DNA of 64,000 nucleotides from Patiria miniata (taxonomy: Eukaryota; Echinodermata; Asteroidea; Valvatida; Asterinidae), in the NCBI RefSeq assembly GCF_015706575.1, contig NW_024037056.1:4116109-4180108 (forward strand), given 5' to 3'. Both the position numbers and the translations under genes were made by a program. The first letter of the stretch is position 1; each line of letters opens with the position of its first letter. The notes beneath the pieces are model-generated. The model was not told the DNA's origin. It was given only the letters and a program-made list of their open reading frames with translations, and did not search any database. This document shows, piece after piece, positions 56,516 to 64,000 of the stretch.

Positions 56516-59500
56516 TACAAATTGATAAATTTTAACGATCTCTTTTGGTCTAACGATCATTTTGGTCTCATTTTCTGTTGCATCTTGCCCATAAGAAGCC
56601 AATATGTCATTTCCTGAGTCCAAGTGGCAGCCATTTTTAAAAAAGCTGGTAACCATCTTGAAAAATAGCCCGGCCGCGTTGTCTTGAAAAATGTGTCGGG
56701 CGGCCATTTTGAAAAAAAAAAAAAAAAAAAAAGGGCCTCCTCCTTCCTTTTTGTCAAAGAGGTAGGACGCTAAACATGTTTTTTTTTTTTATTTTGCCTT
56801 AGCTTTAAAGCTGAAACTGGGTCTATAATTTTAATTTGATTTGTAATCAAGGATTTTTAATGGTTTCAATTTCAAAAAAAATGTTCAAATGTCTTCTTTT
56901 TTTTTTAAACCGTTGTTCTTTGAAAATTACCACTTTTTGAGTCTATTCTTCTTCTTTTTTTTGTATTTACCGTAAAATCTAAATCATTTTTAAGTTCCCA
57001 TGGTAGAAGTTCCTTATTCACAGTTATATACTTGTGGTTTTGGAAAGTGTAGGAATTGGTTAGTCAACACCTTCATATACCCATGCTCGCAGCCTTGATT
57101 TGGACAAATGGTTGGATGGGATCAAAATGGCTGCCATGGGAACTATTCCCCCAGGTTAAGGCCACAGCGCATCGCTCCCAGTCGCTCCCGTTTTGTCTGT
57201 CACCAGTCAAGTTTTGGTCGATTCAAGGATGAGCAAGTATTGTGTGGGAAAATAGAAGCGTCGTTGTCTGTCCAAGGATAAATGTGTGACTGTATGCTTC
57301 ATTCTTTCTTTTCCTTTTTTTTTTTTAAATAGCTGTATTTCTTCTGCTTCGTTGGGTTGCCTTCGTTGCCATTCTGGCTAAAATTGGTCCAGGGATGTCA
57401 TGTCAATATTGTTTCTGTCCTTTGACTTTTTTTGTGACACAAACACCTTTTTAAAAATGCTCTAAATAGTCTATTCTCATGAAGTGAAAGTTACAGTCAC
57501 TGATATTACAACTGGAGCTGTGGGAACTGTCTGATATTTGAGGGTTTTTTGTTTGTTCACTTAATCAACAGAAACTATAATGAGTCAACACAGTAATTAT
57601 TAACAAATAACTTTGTCAGTTCATCTGCTGTTGAAGGATTTATAAATGCAACAAGATTTTATTAAGAAGAGTTAATAAAATCATGTATATGACGGTTTCA
57701 GAAGAACGCAATTCTTTTTCAGTATCAAAATGTTTTCAATTATGACCTGAAACAACTTCCATTAAAATCTTTTTAAATGCCCCAAGATTCACTCTAATTT
57801 TTGGAGTTGCATGTAGCTCACCCTGTTAATTGGTAAATACTTCAGATTTAGCCATCAATTTCATCTTTATCAACTGAAACCAACATGTACATGTAGGCCC
57901 CTATGGTCTTGTTTTGACATTTTCGTTGTTTTAATTTCAAAGTCCTCTTGTGAATGATATGAATCTTGCTTTTTTTCGTTTATTGTGCTATATGCAGTTT
58001 TTTTTTATTCTTTGGACAGATAATTTGTCACTCCTCATTGCACCAGAAATACAAGTGGTAATTTCAAAATTGTTTAATTGCCTGTGGGGTGCATTGCAGT
58101 GGTTTGAAAATTCAGAAATCAATTGATGCCATCAATACTACAATTAATAGTGTGGTTTTCCAAATGTGTGTGTGAGCCTCAATATAATCTGCAAAGTTTC
58201 CAAGTTTTCTGTTTCGGTTTTTTTCTTCAAATTTTTACACAACTTCTTATATCAGATTACACCACTAATCCTACACAAAGATCCGGCTGTTCTTTGGGCA
58301 ACTTTAGAAATTGTATATTCATGAAATGGGTGGCTCAATTACATGTACATGAGGAGCTCACAAGAAAATGTCTTTAATTTCAAACATCAAATAAAAAAAA
58401 TGAACAATTTTCCCTCCTAACCCTAGGACTTTTATCCTGAATCTTCAAATCGAAAACAAAAATCCTTTTTGAGCCGTTGAGGCTTTTGTGGTGAAGCAGC
58501 CTGTGAGGAAATGCCAGCATAATGTCGTCGTCCACGTTTGCCTCTTCGTCCACCTCCTCGACCGCCCAGCGGAAAAAATACAAGTATGGCTCCTCCTCGC
58601 ACGTCCAACACGGAGCGCAGCGGGCACAGAGCGTGCCCGTACATCACGTCAATGGGGGCGTGGCTGCGCATCACGTTAATCGCAGCACATCCCAGCAGTA
58701 CAGCCACATGAATGGTACGTCGTTCTACGTCGTCTTAAGGAATCTCCGCTTCCCCTGGCAGGTCATGGAAACTAACAAATGTTGCTCTAATCTGCATGCC
58801 GCTAACTTTCTTCAAAATTTTGAGAGCTCAGGACCCACTAATATCTTGAAAAACAACTTGATCTTTTTCAGGAAACCCCAAGAGCATTGACAACATTTCA
58901 ATACTAAAAAAAAAAAACTAATACGCTACACATGTCTAGAACTTCCCTTTTATTTATTTTTCCATTTAGATATCTTCTAATCTGATGTACTTTTTTTCCT
59001 TTCTTTGCTTTTTATTTTACAATCATATTTATCTATGTACGCACCTGTGTGCCACACTCCTTATTTGTTTTGCCTTTTTACCAAACTTTGCTGGTATTCT
59101 AGCTACTAATCATCAACAGAATTAAACTTAATGTGTTTTATTTACTAATCCAAATACAACATGCATGGGAATACTGTATGATTGAATTGTAACTATTTTG
59201 TGAAATGAAAGGGTCTCCAGGTTTTTCTTAACCAAAAACAAAACAAAAAAAACATATTGAGCATCACCACTAAAATGTTGTGAAGTCGTCCACTAAAAAA
59301 CTTATCCAAATGGAATGCGGGGAATTTTGGGACGTACCCAACGATTTGTCAACGGCGTAAAACCCATTTACAATAGAACTCACAGGCTTGTGCTACAGGG
59401 TCACCAAGTTTGTATTCATGTGAACAAAAGGGGCATTTATTCCGGTTTGGCACAGATGTAAAGAAAAATCGAAATATGAGTTATTAGTTGCGAATTCCTA

Positions 59501-62500
59501 CAACGCACCATTTGTTCGCATTGTCATTTCTAGGTTTTTTTCCTCATGCAACTTGACAGTACTGCTCTGTTACAGCATCGAATGTTCGTATTTGGAAATA
59601 AAAATCTGAGGTCACTTCCAAAGAACGCAAAATTCTTTTGGAAAAGTGTAAAGAACTATTTTTGGACAAAATGGTGCTTATAGTACTTGAGTTGGTGATA
59701 AAAGTTCAAGTCCTTTTCGACCAAGTTATGGACTTGAGGATATTTTGACTATTTGCTGAAAGTTTCAAGTTAGTTTACTTAAGTTTAAAATGTCATGTCA
59801 AATTTGAACCAAACTTCAGAGTTCTAAGTTACTTTTGAGAAAAGCCTAAACCTGAATTCATTTGTTGACCATAAATACCGTGTTAAGTTCAGTACTAATC
59901 GGGTCAAAGTGTTTAGTCACTTAAGCAGAAGTAACTGCTTGCAACAACAACGGCCTTGACAGGGTTTTGCAACATATATTTCTAATCACTTGTAACTTTC
60001 CACATAAACTCCCACCTACATCCAGGTGATAGTTCTTTCCTGCATGCCGTGATTCCATTGGGCTTTTGTACCCTCTGAACGAAATAAAATTGTTGACGCT
60101 CGACCTGCTGCATTCACTCGTGAATTTAGCAAGCCTTGACGCTAAAACCCTCATTGTGCCCAAAAGGCGAATGCTTTATTTTGCTGAATGGAGCAGCAAA
60201 AGCTGAGTATCTAAAGAAGGTGGGGCTATTTCAAAAGTTGAATAATACCTTCTTTAAATGCATTGCCAAGAGGCTTACATGTCAGTTCGTACCCATTACA
60301 TGTAAGTGGTCGTCCATAGAAAAGGAGGGGCACTGTACTGTCGCTTGTATTTTGGTCTCAATTTGAAGTTGGTTTACTTCCACTAACCACCTCACTGAAA
60401 GTAGCTGCTCTGTATATTTCCGGGATAAAAAAACAGGTAAACAGTAGTGGTGCTCATATGTATAAATAGCTTCTATTTAACATTATAGATGTACATTAGA
60501 TATTCTTTTAATTCTAGATTTGTTTTCAGTTGTATGTATCCCACAATGTATGTGGTGTTGTAGCACATTTTTAATTTTGCGTTCTGATGACTAACTTGTA
60601 TAGTCGGACTAACCGTGTTCCTTTTTTGTCATAACAGAGCAGAGAAGACTTGCTATAATCTACAAAGTCTTTTGCAAACGATGCAAGCTAGCACTTGTAT
60701 TTTACCATAGAATTGCTACAAGCAGCTTTTATAACTATACACATGGTTGCATATAAATGCAACATGAACTGCATGCACAATTTTGTTTGGTGTGTTTATT
60801 TACTAATCTGTGTTTGATTAACAAATTTTGCAGTTTTGTAGTCGTTCATTACTCTAACTCTAACTTTCTACACTGTCAAAACAATAACATGAACACCTTG
60901 TGGTGCTCAGTAACATATCCAAATTTTGGGGTCCAGGAGGTGCGAAATTGGTCATTTGGTTGGTTTTTTTTATAAAAATTATTAACACTACATGTAATTA
61001 ATGCCAAGAAAACTAAAATTACACCCATGCTTTCTAAGCCTACTTAAGAAATCGTACTCCTTAAAACTTTCACGATTTGTGGATTAGAGTTTTTGAATTT
61101 TCTTTCAAATTCTAGGTATTGAAGCAGGGAAGAAGCTGGGCATCAAACACACCCTGAGCGCTCGGGAGTTCACGAGCCCAGACGTGGATGAGCTAGGGGT
61201 GATGTCATATGCCGCTCGCTTCCAGCATACGCCCCCATGGCCAAAGGAAGCGTCCTATGTGGTGCATAGTGAACCACCACCTCCCAAGGTATAAACAGAC
61301 TCTAAACAATCAAATGCTTATCCATTGGAAGTGTTCCTGTCTGTTGTTCTAGAGGTCTTGAGTTCGTCTTCCGACAGTTTCCTTGTCGCTAAGGATAGGC
61401 TTTCTTAAAACATTTCTGTCTTCATAAAGTTATTTTTTCCTTACTTTGGTGGCAGGTAAACTGGGGCGAGTGCATACAGCTGACCAGCGTAAGAGTGCAA
61501 GACCGCGTGACATCTGGACACAACGCCCTGAAAACAACTCTGCAAGGAACCGTCAATGTTCCGGTGAGTTCCGACAAATTGATGCTTGCCTTACTACTGC
61601 CGTGCCAAAAGATTTTGCGCAGTCATTGTCTGAAAGAAGTAAAATACATAGCTGATGGAGTTACCAAATGAAATTCTGCTCTTATTTTTGTCTTTTTGTT
61701 ATTTTAATATTGAATAGAAGAAGGCTCTTAATCTCCCCCCCCCCCTCAATCTGTCGGACCATAAAACCTGAATACGTTGCTGACTGTCTGATTTATCTTG
61801 TTACAGGTCATCCTAAGACTGAACGTGATCAACAGCAAGGCGACTCTGAAGGACATACGGGCCGATCTTCAAGCCCCCGGCCAACCCATCGCTATCGCCC
61901 TCAAGGCCCTGTCTGAAGACCAAGTGGAGACCACCTTCACGCCCCTGCAGGAGGGACTTCACAAGGTAAGGGTTAAGAAGGAACACAGTCATAAACGCAA
62001 AAGTGTTTTGGCAGATCAGGGTAGCCAAAATCATTGGGAAGATGCCAAGTAATTGACAGCCTGATTTCCAAGATCTACTCGTCATAGATTAGTCTAATAG
62101 AAAGACGATTTCTGATGGATGGTTGAATACATTACTGTTTTATTTGAGTACTATTTCAAGGTATATTTGTATGTAAACTTGGTTTTCCCTTTTTAGAGAG
62201 AGTTTCCAGTTATGTATATATAGGGTTGATTTTAAAAAGTTGGGTTGATATTCAAAAGTATTGAAAGTAAAAAGCAGGTATGCTATTTTCCTTCACTTCA
62301 GGCTGTCCTCTCTAAAATTTCTGACCAAGCCACGTGAAACTGAAGAAAAATGCAACTTTGAATTTACTTCCCCCTCCCCCGACTTTTGAGCTGCATGTGT
62401 GAAACATGTTTGCCAGGTGATGATCCATGTTTGACTCAAGAGGGCGTTTATCTATTAGGTGGGGGGGGGGGGGCAGACAAGACACATGCTTTTGTTTGGT

Positions 62501-63393
62501 CTTAAATTTCAAATTGGAATTAACAGTTCTCGTTTCTTGGGTTTTTTTGTAGTTGACAATATGGTGTAAGGATGAGAATGTGGATGGCTTTCCCATCGAC
62601 TTTCTGATAGAGCCGGACAAGACATCGTATCCTAGGAACATCCGTATCGGCACCATGTCTTCAGCTGCCGTCGGGGAGCAGTTACAGTTCCAGGGTAAGT
62701 CCTGGCACCTAGGATTGTGGGATTGAGCCCCGCTCACCAATGTCTGCAGAATGGTTCTTAGAGTACAGTACATACAATGTACATCACTGACTATTAGTCA
62801 AAATTTGTCCAACCTTTTCAAAGTCTTCACAAAATTCTGAAAATAAGGAAATCCTCAGAAATAACCTTGAACTTGACAGTACTTTGGAGTGCCTCATTCT
62901 CACACGAGTCCCACAATTTTTTTCAGTTGATGTTGCGGAAGCAGGGCACGGGGAGCTGTCGGTTGAGATCAGCAATGGATTCACCCAGCTGCCGGTCCGC
63001 ATCGTGCGACAGGGAAAGGTGTACACGGTCCACACGATGGCCAAGGAGTGCGGCACGTACAGCGTCTACATCAAGTGGAATGGAGAGGATATCACAGGTA
63101 TGAGACCAATCCAACAGTCCCCCTTATGGCTAGTGGGCAAACAGCCTGCATGATGAAACTGATGAAACAACCCTTATGAAGTTTTGTCAGCGACGGATGA
63201 AGCCCAAACCCATTTTTAATTGATATTTGTTGTTGTGACTTTGTAGATAATCCGATGCAGATTGAGGTCCACGACGCGTCGCAGTGTATCGCTACCGGTG
63301 AGGGTCTTTCCAAAGCTAGGGAAGACCAGCCAACTGTCTTCAATGTAGACACGCGCAAAGCCGGCAAGGGAGAGCTAAGGGTAGTTGTAGAAG
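47296..63393 (+). CDS. Filamin-family actin crosslinker with three CH domains (Jitterbug-type), 5' part
   Basis: Ten exons join in phase to 606 residues and the gene continues past the right edge. CH1 is about residues 17-133 (INWCNEQLKP, NLRTDLEDGLILIALMDQM, DGNVKLILGIMWRLI). CH2 is about 145-248 (MLDWMDAVLP, NFTTDWNDGTAL, LSGMTYLSYF). CH3 is about 250-345 (ATLNWVRKKVP, NFQSDWNDGRVLCALAEAV, DELGVMSYAARF). IgFLN immunoglobulin-like repeats begin about residue 365, the last visible one containing AGKGELRVVVEG. Tandem CH1-CH2 binds F-actin and IgFLN repeats dimerise and bind partners. Vertebrate filamins have two CH domains; a third is known in Drosophila Jitterbug, so orthology to that branch is inferred. 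No break seen. Confidence 0.92.
49160..49440 (+). mobile_element. Possible Penelope-like element end with hammerhead-like core
   Basis: CTGAGGA (49272-49278) and GAAAC (49298-49302) are spaced as in the conserved core of hammerhead ribozymes (CUGANGA...GAAAC), which occur in Penelope-like retroelement termini. Between them ACAG and CTGT can pair around a six-base loop, with a G-G mismatch below. Closing pairs are imperfect, so the fold may be inactive. No reverse transcriptase frame accompanies it: an old fragment. Confidence 0.35.
49956..50022. repeat. (TTTG)n/(TTGG)n microsatellite
   Basis: Interrupted runs of GTTT and GTTG units in filamin-like intron 1, about 500 bp before the CH1 second exon. 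Confidence 0.85.
50520..50724 (+). CDS. Filamin-like exon 2 (end of CH1, start of CH2)
   Basis: Acceptor CCTTTTTCAG; completes G107. It encodes TEDIIDGNVKLILGIMWRLI (end of CH1), a lysine-rich linker (SSKQAKVPSKK) and the start of CH2 (MLDWMDAVLPDRRITNF). Donor GTGTGT, phase 2. Confidence 0.93.
51368..51647 (+). CDS. Filamin-like exon 3 (CH2 body, start of CH3)
   Basis: The first base completes a serine; 93 codons end in phase 0 (donor GTAATT). It encodes ALINYCDPTLMTDF, MQLAKEKFEIPMIVSPEDM and ELSGMTYLSYFL, closing CH2. It then runs straight into GWYATLNWVRKKVPEMNVQN, the first helix of CH3, with almost no linker. Confidence 0.93.
52956..53484 (+). mobile_element. TTAA MITE family A, copy 4
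   Basis: TTAA at 52956-52959 and 53481-53484; the ends match the family (ACAACATTTGCAA inward on the left, GCAAATGTTGTAT outward on the right). The central palindrome (about 53111-53146) has A/T where copy 2 has C/G. It also carries a second, perfect hairpin at 53279-53355. Non-coding. Confidence 0.75.
53279..53355. repeat. Perfect 36-bp-stem hairpin inside MITE copy 4
   Basis: Arms 53279-53314 and 53320-53355 are exact reverse complements with a five-base loop (CCTAC). Part of each arm (GTCTGGTTCCCTGAC) is the family's internal motif, so it looks like a local inverted duplication of element sequence. Zero mismatches over 36 bp imply recent origin or ongoing correction. A transcript would form a long double-stranded hairpin. 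Confidence 0.9.
53526..53640 (+). CDS. Filamin-like exon 4 (CH3 middle)
   Basis: 38 codons plus one base. It encodes SDWNDGRVLCALAEAV and CPEWKELNKDDKLANCQK, mirroring the NFTTDWNDGTAL block of CH2. The acceptor (GGAATTATCAAG) is weak with little pyrimidine, but it is the only AG that keeps the CH frame. Donor GTAATA. Confidence 0.9.
55329..55854 (+). mobile_element. TTAA MITE family A, copy 2
   Basis: TTAA at 55329-55332 and 55851-55854. Ends read AGGCAAGATACAACATTTGC and, as complement, AGGGAATGTACAACATTTGC. The central perfect 30-bp palindrome lies at 55485-55514 (TCCAACGCTGGTCGG and its complement). The best-preserved copy; no transposase. Confidence 0.8.
55965..56808 (+). mobile_element. 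TTAA MITE family A, copy 3, with nested insertion
   Basis: Left TTAA at 55965-55968, then AGGTTAATATACAACATTTG. The right end is interrupted after GCAAATGGTGTATAT by a foldback element (about 56416-56802), after which CTTTAA resumes (TTAA at 56805-56808). The central palindrome is largely lost (remnant near 56147-56170). More diverged than copies 1, 2 and 4. Confidence 0.6.
56416..56802. mobile_element. Foldback element with TIRs of about 36 bp, nested in MITE copy 3
   Basis: The left arm reads TTAGGCGAAGT, then an A-run, then ACATGTTTAGCGTCC. The complement of the right arm reads CTAAGGCAAAAT, an A-run, then ACATGTTTAGCGTCC. The interior has two long T/A homopolymers and GCCATTTTGAAAAA-type words. 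Non-coding; open frames across it are chance. Confidence 0.65.
58522..58714 (+). CDS. Candidate alternative first exon of the filamin-like gene
   Basis: The ATG at 58522 opens 64 codons plus one base up to donor GTACGT, in a GC-rich patch inside AT-rich intron 4. An in-frame TGA lies upstream, so it fits a first rather than an internal exon. A strong acceptor-like CCCTCCTAACCCTAG near 58426 suggests a spliced 5' UTR. It ends in phase 1, the phase at which exons 5, 9 and 10 begin. The peptide is Ser/His/Gln-rich (MSSSTFASSSTSSTAQRKKY, ending QQYSHMNG) and low-complexity. If real it would yield an isoform lacking CH1 and CH2. No homologue recognised; antisense frames here are probably shadows. 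Confidence 0.4.
61116..61288 (+). CDS. Filamin-like exon 5 (end of CH3 and hinge)
   Basis: Acceptor TTTCAAATTCTAG. Encodes IEAGKKLGIKHTLSAREFTS and DVDELGVMSYAARFQ, the last CH helices. A Pro-rich hinge follows (TPPWPKEASYVVHSEPPPPK) and leads into the Ig repeats. Donor GTATAA is weak, phase 0. Confidence 0.92.
61456..61563 (+). CDS. Filamin-like exon 6 (start of first IgFLN-like repeat)
   Basis: 36 codons in phase 0 at both ends (acceptor GGTGGCAG, donor GTGAGT). Encodes VNWGECIQLTSVRVQDRVTS to LQGTVNVP. The frame is fixed by exons 5 and 7; a competing frame at the same place is a shadow. Confidence 0.82.
61807..61965 (+). CDS. Filamin-like exon 7
   Basis: 53 codons, phase 0 at both ends. 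Encodes VILRLNVINSKATLKDIRAD and VETTFTPLQEGLHK, with the Y/F-x-P-x-x-x-G-x-H pattern typical of the E-F strand turn in IgFLN repeats (here TFTPLQEGLHK). Confidence 0.9.
62553..62694 (+). CDS. Filamin-like exon 8
   Basis: 47 codons plus one base, donor GTAAGT. Encodes LTIWCKDENVDGFPIDFLIE (end of one repeat: filamins have V.GSPF.. here) and the start of the next (RIGTMSSAAVGEQLQFQ). Confidence 0.9.
62927..63097 (+). CDS. Filamin-like exon 9
   Basis: Acceptor TTTTTTTCAG. It completes a valine and encodes DVAEAGHGELSVEISNGF and VYTVHTMAKECGTYSVYIKW, most of one IgFLN repeat (AGxGxLxVxI motif and CGTYxVxIxW strand). Ends in phase 1. Confidence 0.93.
63247..63393 (+). CDS. Filamin-like exon 10 (last visible)
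   Basis: Acceptor CTTTGTAG, donor GTCAGC, phase 1. Encodes DNPMQIEVHDASQCIATGEG and FNVDTRKAGKGELRVVVE, the boundary between two IgFLN repeats. The gene must continue to the right. Confidence 0.92.
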
Positions 63394-64000
63394 GTCAGCC
63401 ACATGCTTTCTTTCCCTTATCGACAAAACTTCTTTCTCTCGTAACTAAAGATACTGATCTGATGTATCCAGACGTTTATGACTCAAGGCCAGGACTGGAA
63501 CTCGAGTCTTTACCGCATCATGAGACACATATTGACAAAAGACTCGGGGTGAGACAAGTGCCTGCATGAGATTGAGACTCTGACTTGAACCAATTATGTG
63601 ACCCGTGATTTATCGACTTGAACCAAGTTATTTTGGACTTGAACTCGGACTGGGACTCAGACTTATCCAATGTGCATCGACTACAACTATCTGTACATAT
63701 CCTCTTGATATGGTGCTCATATGAAAGACGTTTTAACATTTGCTACAGAGACTTACAGATTTCAGTTAGACTTCGGCTTCATTTTTTTTTTATCAAATGC
63801 TTTCTGCAGTAATGCTAACAGTTAGAAGACCAGGCTAACAAAAAAGTTTTGCTTCTTAACTCTCAGCCTCTAAAAGGAATTCAAATTTTGCAGAAACTTC
63901 TCTCTGTACTCACATACATTTTAATGGAAGAAATCATTAAAGATTTCAAATTCAAGCTTTTATTGTCTGCTTTCTATCTCTATTATACGCCTTTCATATT
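63394..64000. other. Intron sequence at right edge
   Basis: No exon recognised. It contains a degenerate stretch of GACTYG-like words (about 63.56-63.66 kb). The next filamin exon is expected beyond the window. Confidence 0.5.

Larger units (their letters stand above)
53641..61115. other. 7.5-kb filamin-like intron 4
   Basis: Holds MITE family A copies 2 and 3, a nested foldback (56.42-56.80 kb), T- and A-runs, and the candidate alternative first exon at 58.52-58.71 kb. No exon is missing between exons 4 and 5, since CH3 reads continuously across the junction (NCQK-G-IEAGKKLGI). Confidence 0.6.

Noticed and set aside
58432-58707. 91-residue minus frame opposite the candidate alternative filamin exon
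   Set aside because: Gly/Arg-rich complement of a Ser-rich frame; no start context, donor or homology better than the plus frame.
62312-62773. 153-residue minus frame antisense to filamin-like exon 8
   Set aside because: Overlaps a real plus-strand exon with correct splice sites; runs through a G-run and intron.
1-64000. CRISPR arrays, rRNA, operons, retrovirus/LTR or Polinton copies
   Set aside because: Tandem repeats lack unique spacers, no rRNA-like segments occur, gene structure is eukaryotic, and no capsid, envelope, integrase or long terminal direct repeats were recognised.

Overview
This is a gene-bearing window from a marine invertebrate bilaterian. Introns are long and AT-rich, exons are GC-rich, GT-AG splicing is ordinary apart from one U12-type intron, and palindromic (ACATGT)n-type repeats are dense. 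Gene content and repeat style fit an invertebrate deuterostome (echinoderm or hemichordate-like) best. A mollusc or other lophotrochozoan cannot be excluded from sequence alone, and no species is claimed.

Layout: (1) about 1-31.3 kb is the 5' part of a discs-large MAGUK gene (dlg) on the minus strand. Its first coding exon encodes MPVRKQ at 31268-31250, the L27 exon lies at 26962-26831 and a post-L27 exon at 15523-15381. A phase-compatible candidate alternative first exon lies at 10344-10201. PDZ, SH3 and GK exons must lie beyond the left edge. The introns are full of small inverted-repeat elements and microsatellites. (2) A head-to-head promoter interval (31.27-32.27 kb) leads into a complete three-exon TMEM126A-like gene (32268-34678, +). 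(3) A complete six-exon clan 2 cytochrome P450, CYP2-like, 504 aa (37246-41804, +). (4) A complete four-exon TRAPPC1/Bet5 gene, 144 aa (43834-45279, +), with a textbook U12-type second intron. (5) The 5' portion of a filamin-family gene (47296 to the right edge, +) with three calponin-homology domains followed by IgFLN repeats. This is the arrangement of Drosophila Jitterbug rather than of two-CH vertebrate filamins. A candidate internal first exon at 58522-58714 is in the right phase to give an isoform without the first two CH domains.

The genes belong to different processes (cell polarity scaffold, mitochondrial complex I assembly, oxidative metabolism, ER-Golgi tethering, actin crosslinking), so there is no operon-like logic. 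The only likely regulatory coupling visible is the divergent dlg/TMEM126A promoter.

The most unusual content is in the repeats. One TTAA-flanked family of about 0.5 kb has four copies, and its central palindrome keeps its pairing by compensatory changes. One copy carries a second, perfect 36-bp-stem hairpin and ends 42 bp from a filamin exon. Another copy carries a nested foldback element. Other items are a 115-bp-arm foldback at 1.6-2.6 kb, a tRNA-derived SINE, a 12-bp minisatellite whose last unit forms a splice acceptor in the P450 gene, and a Penelope/hammerhead-like motif at 49.27 kb. No CRISPR array, rRNA, canonical tRNA gene or recognisable retrovirus/LTR/Polinton copy was found.
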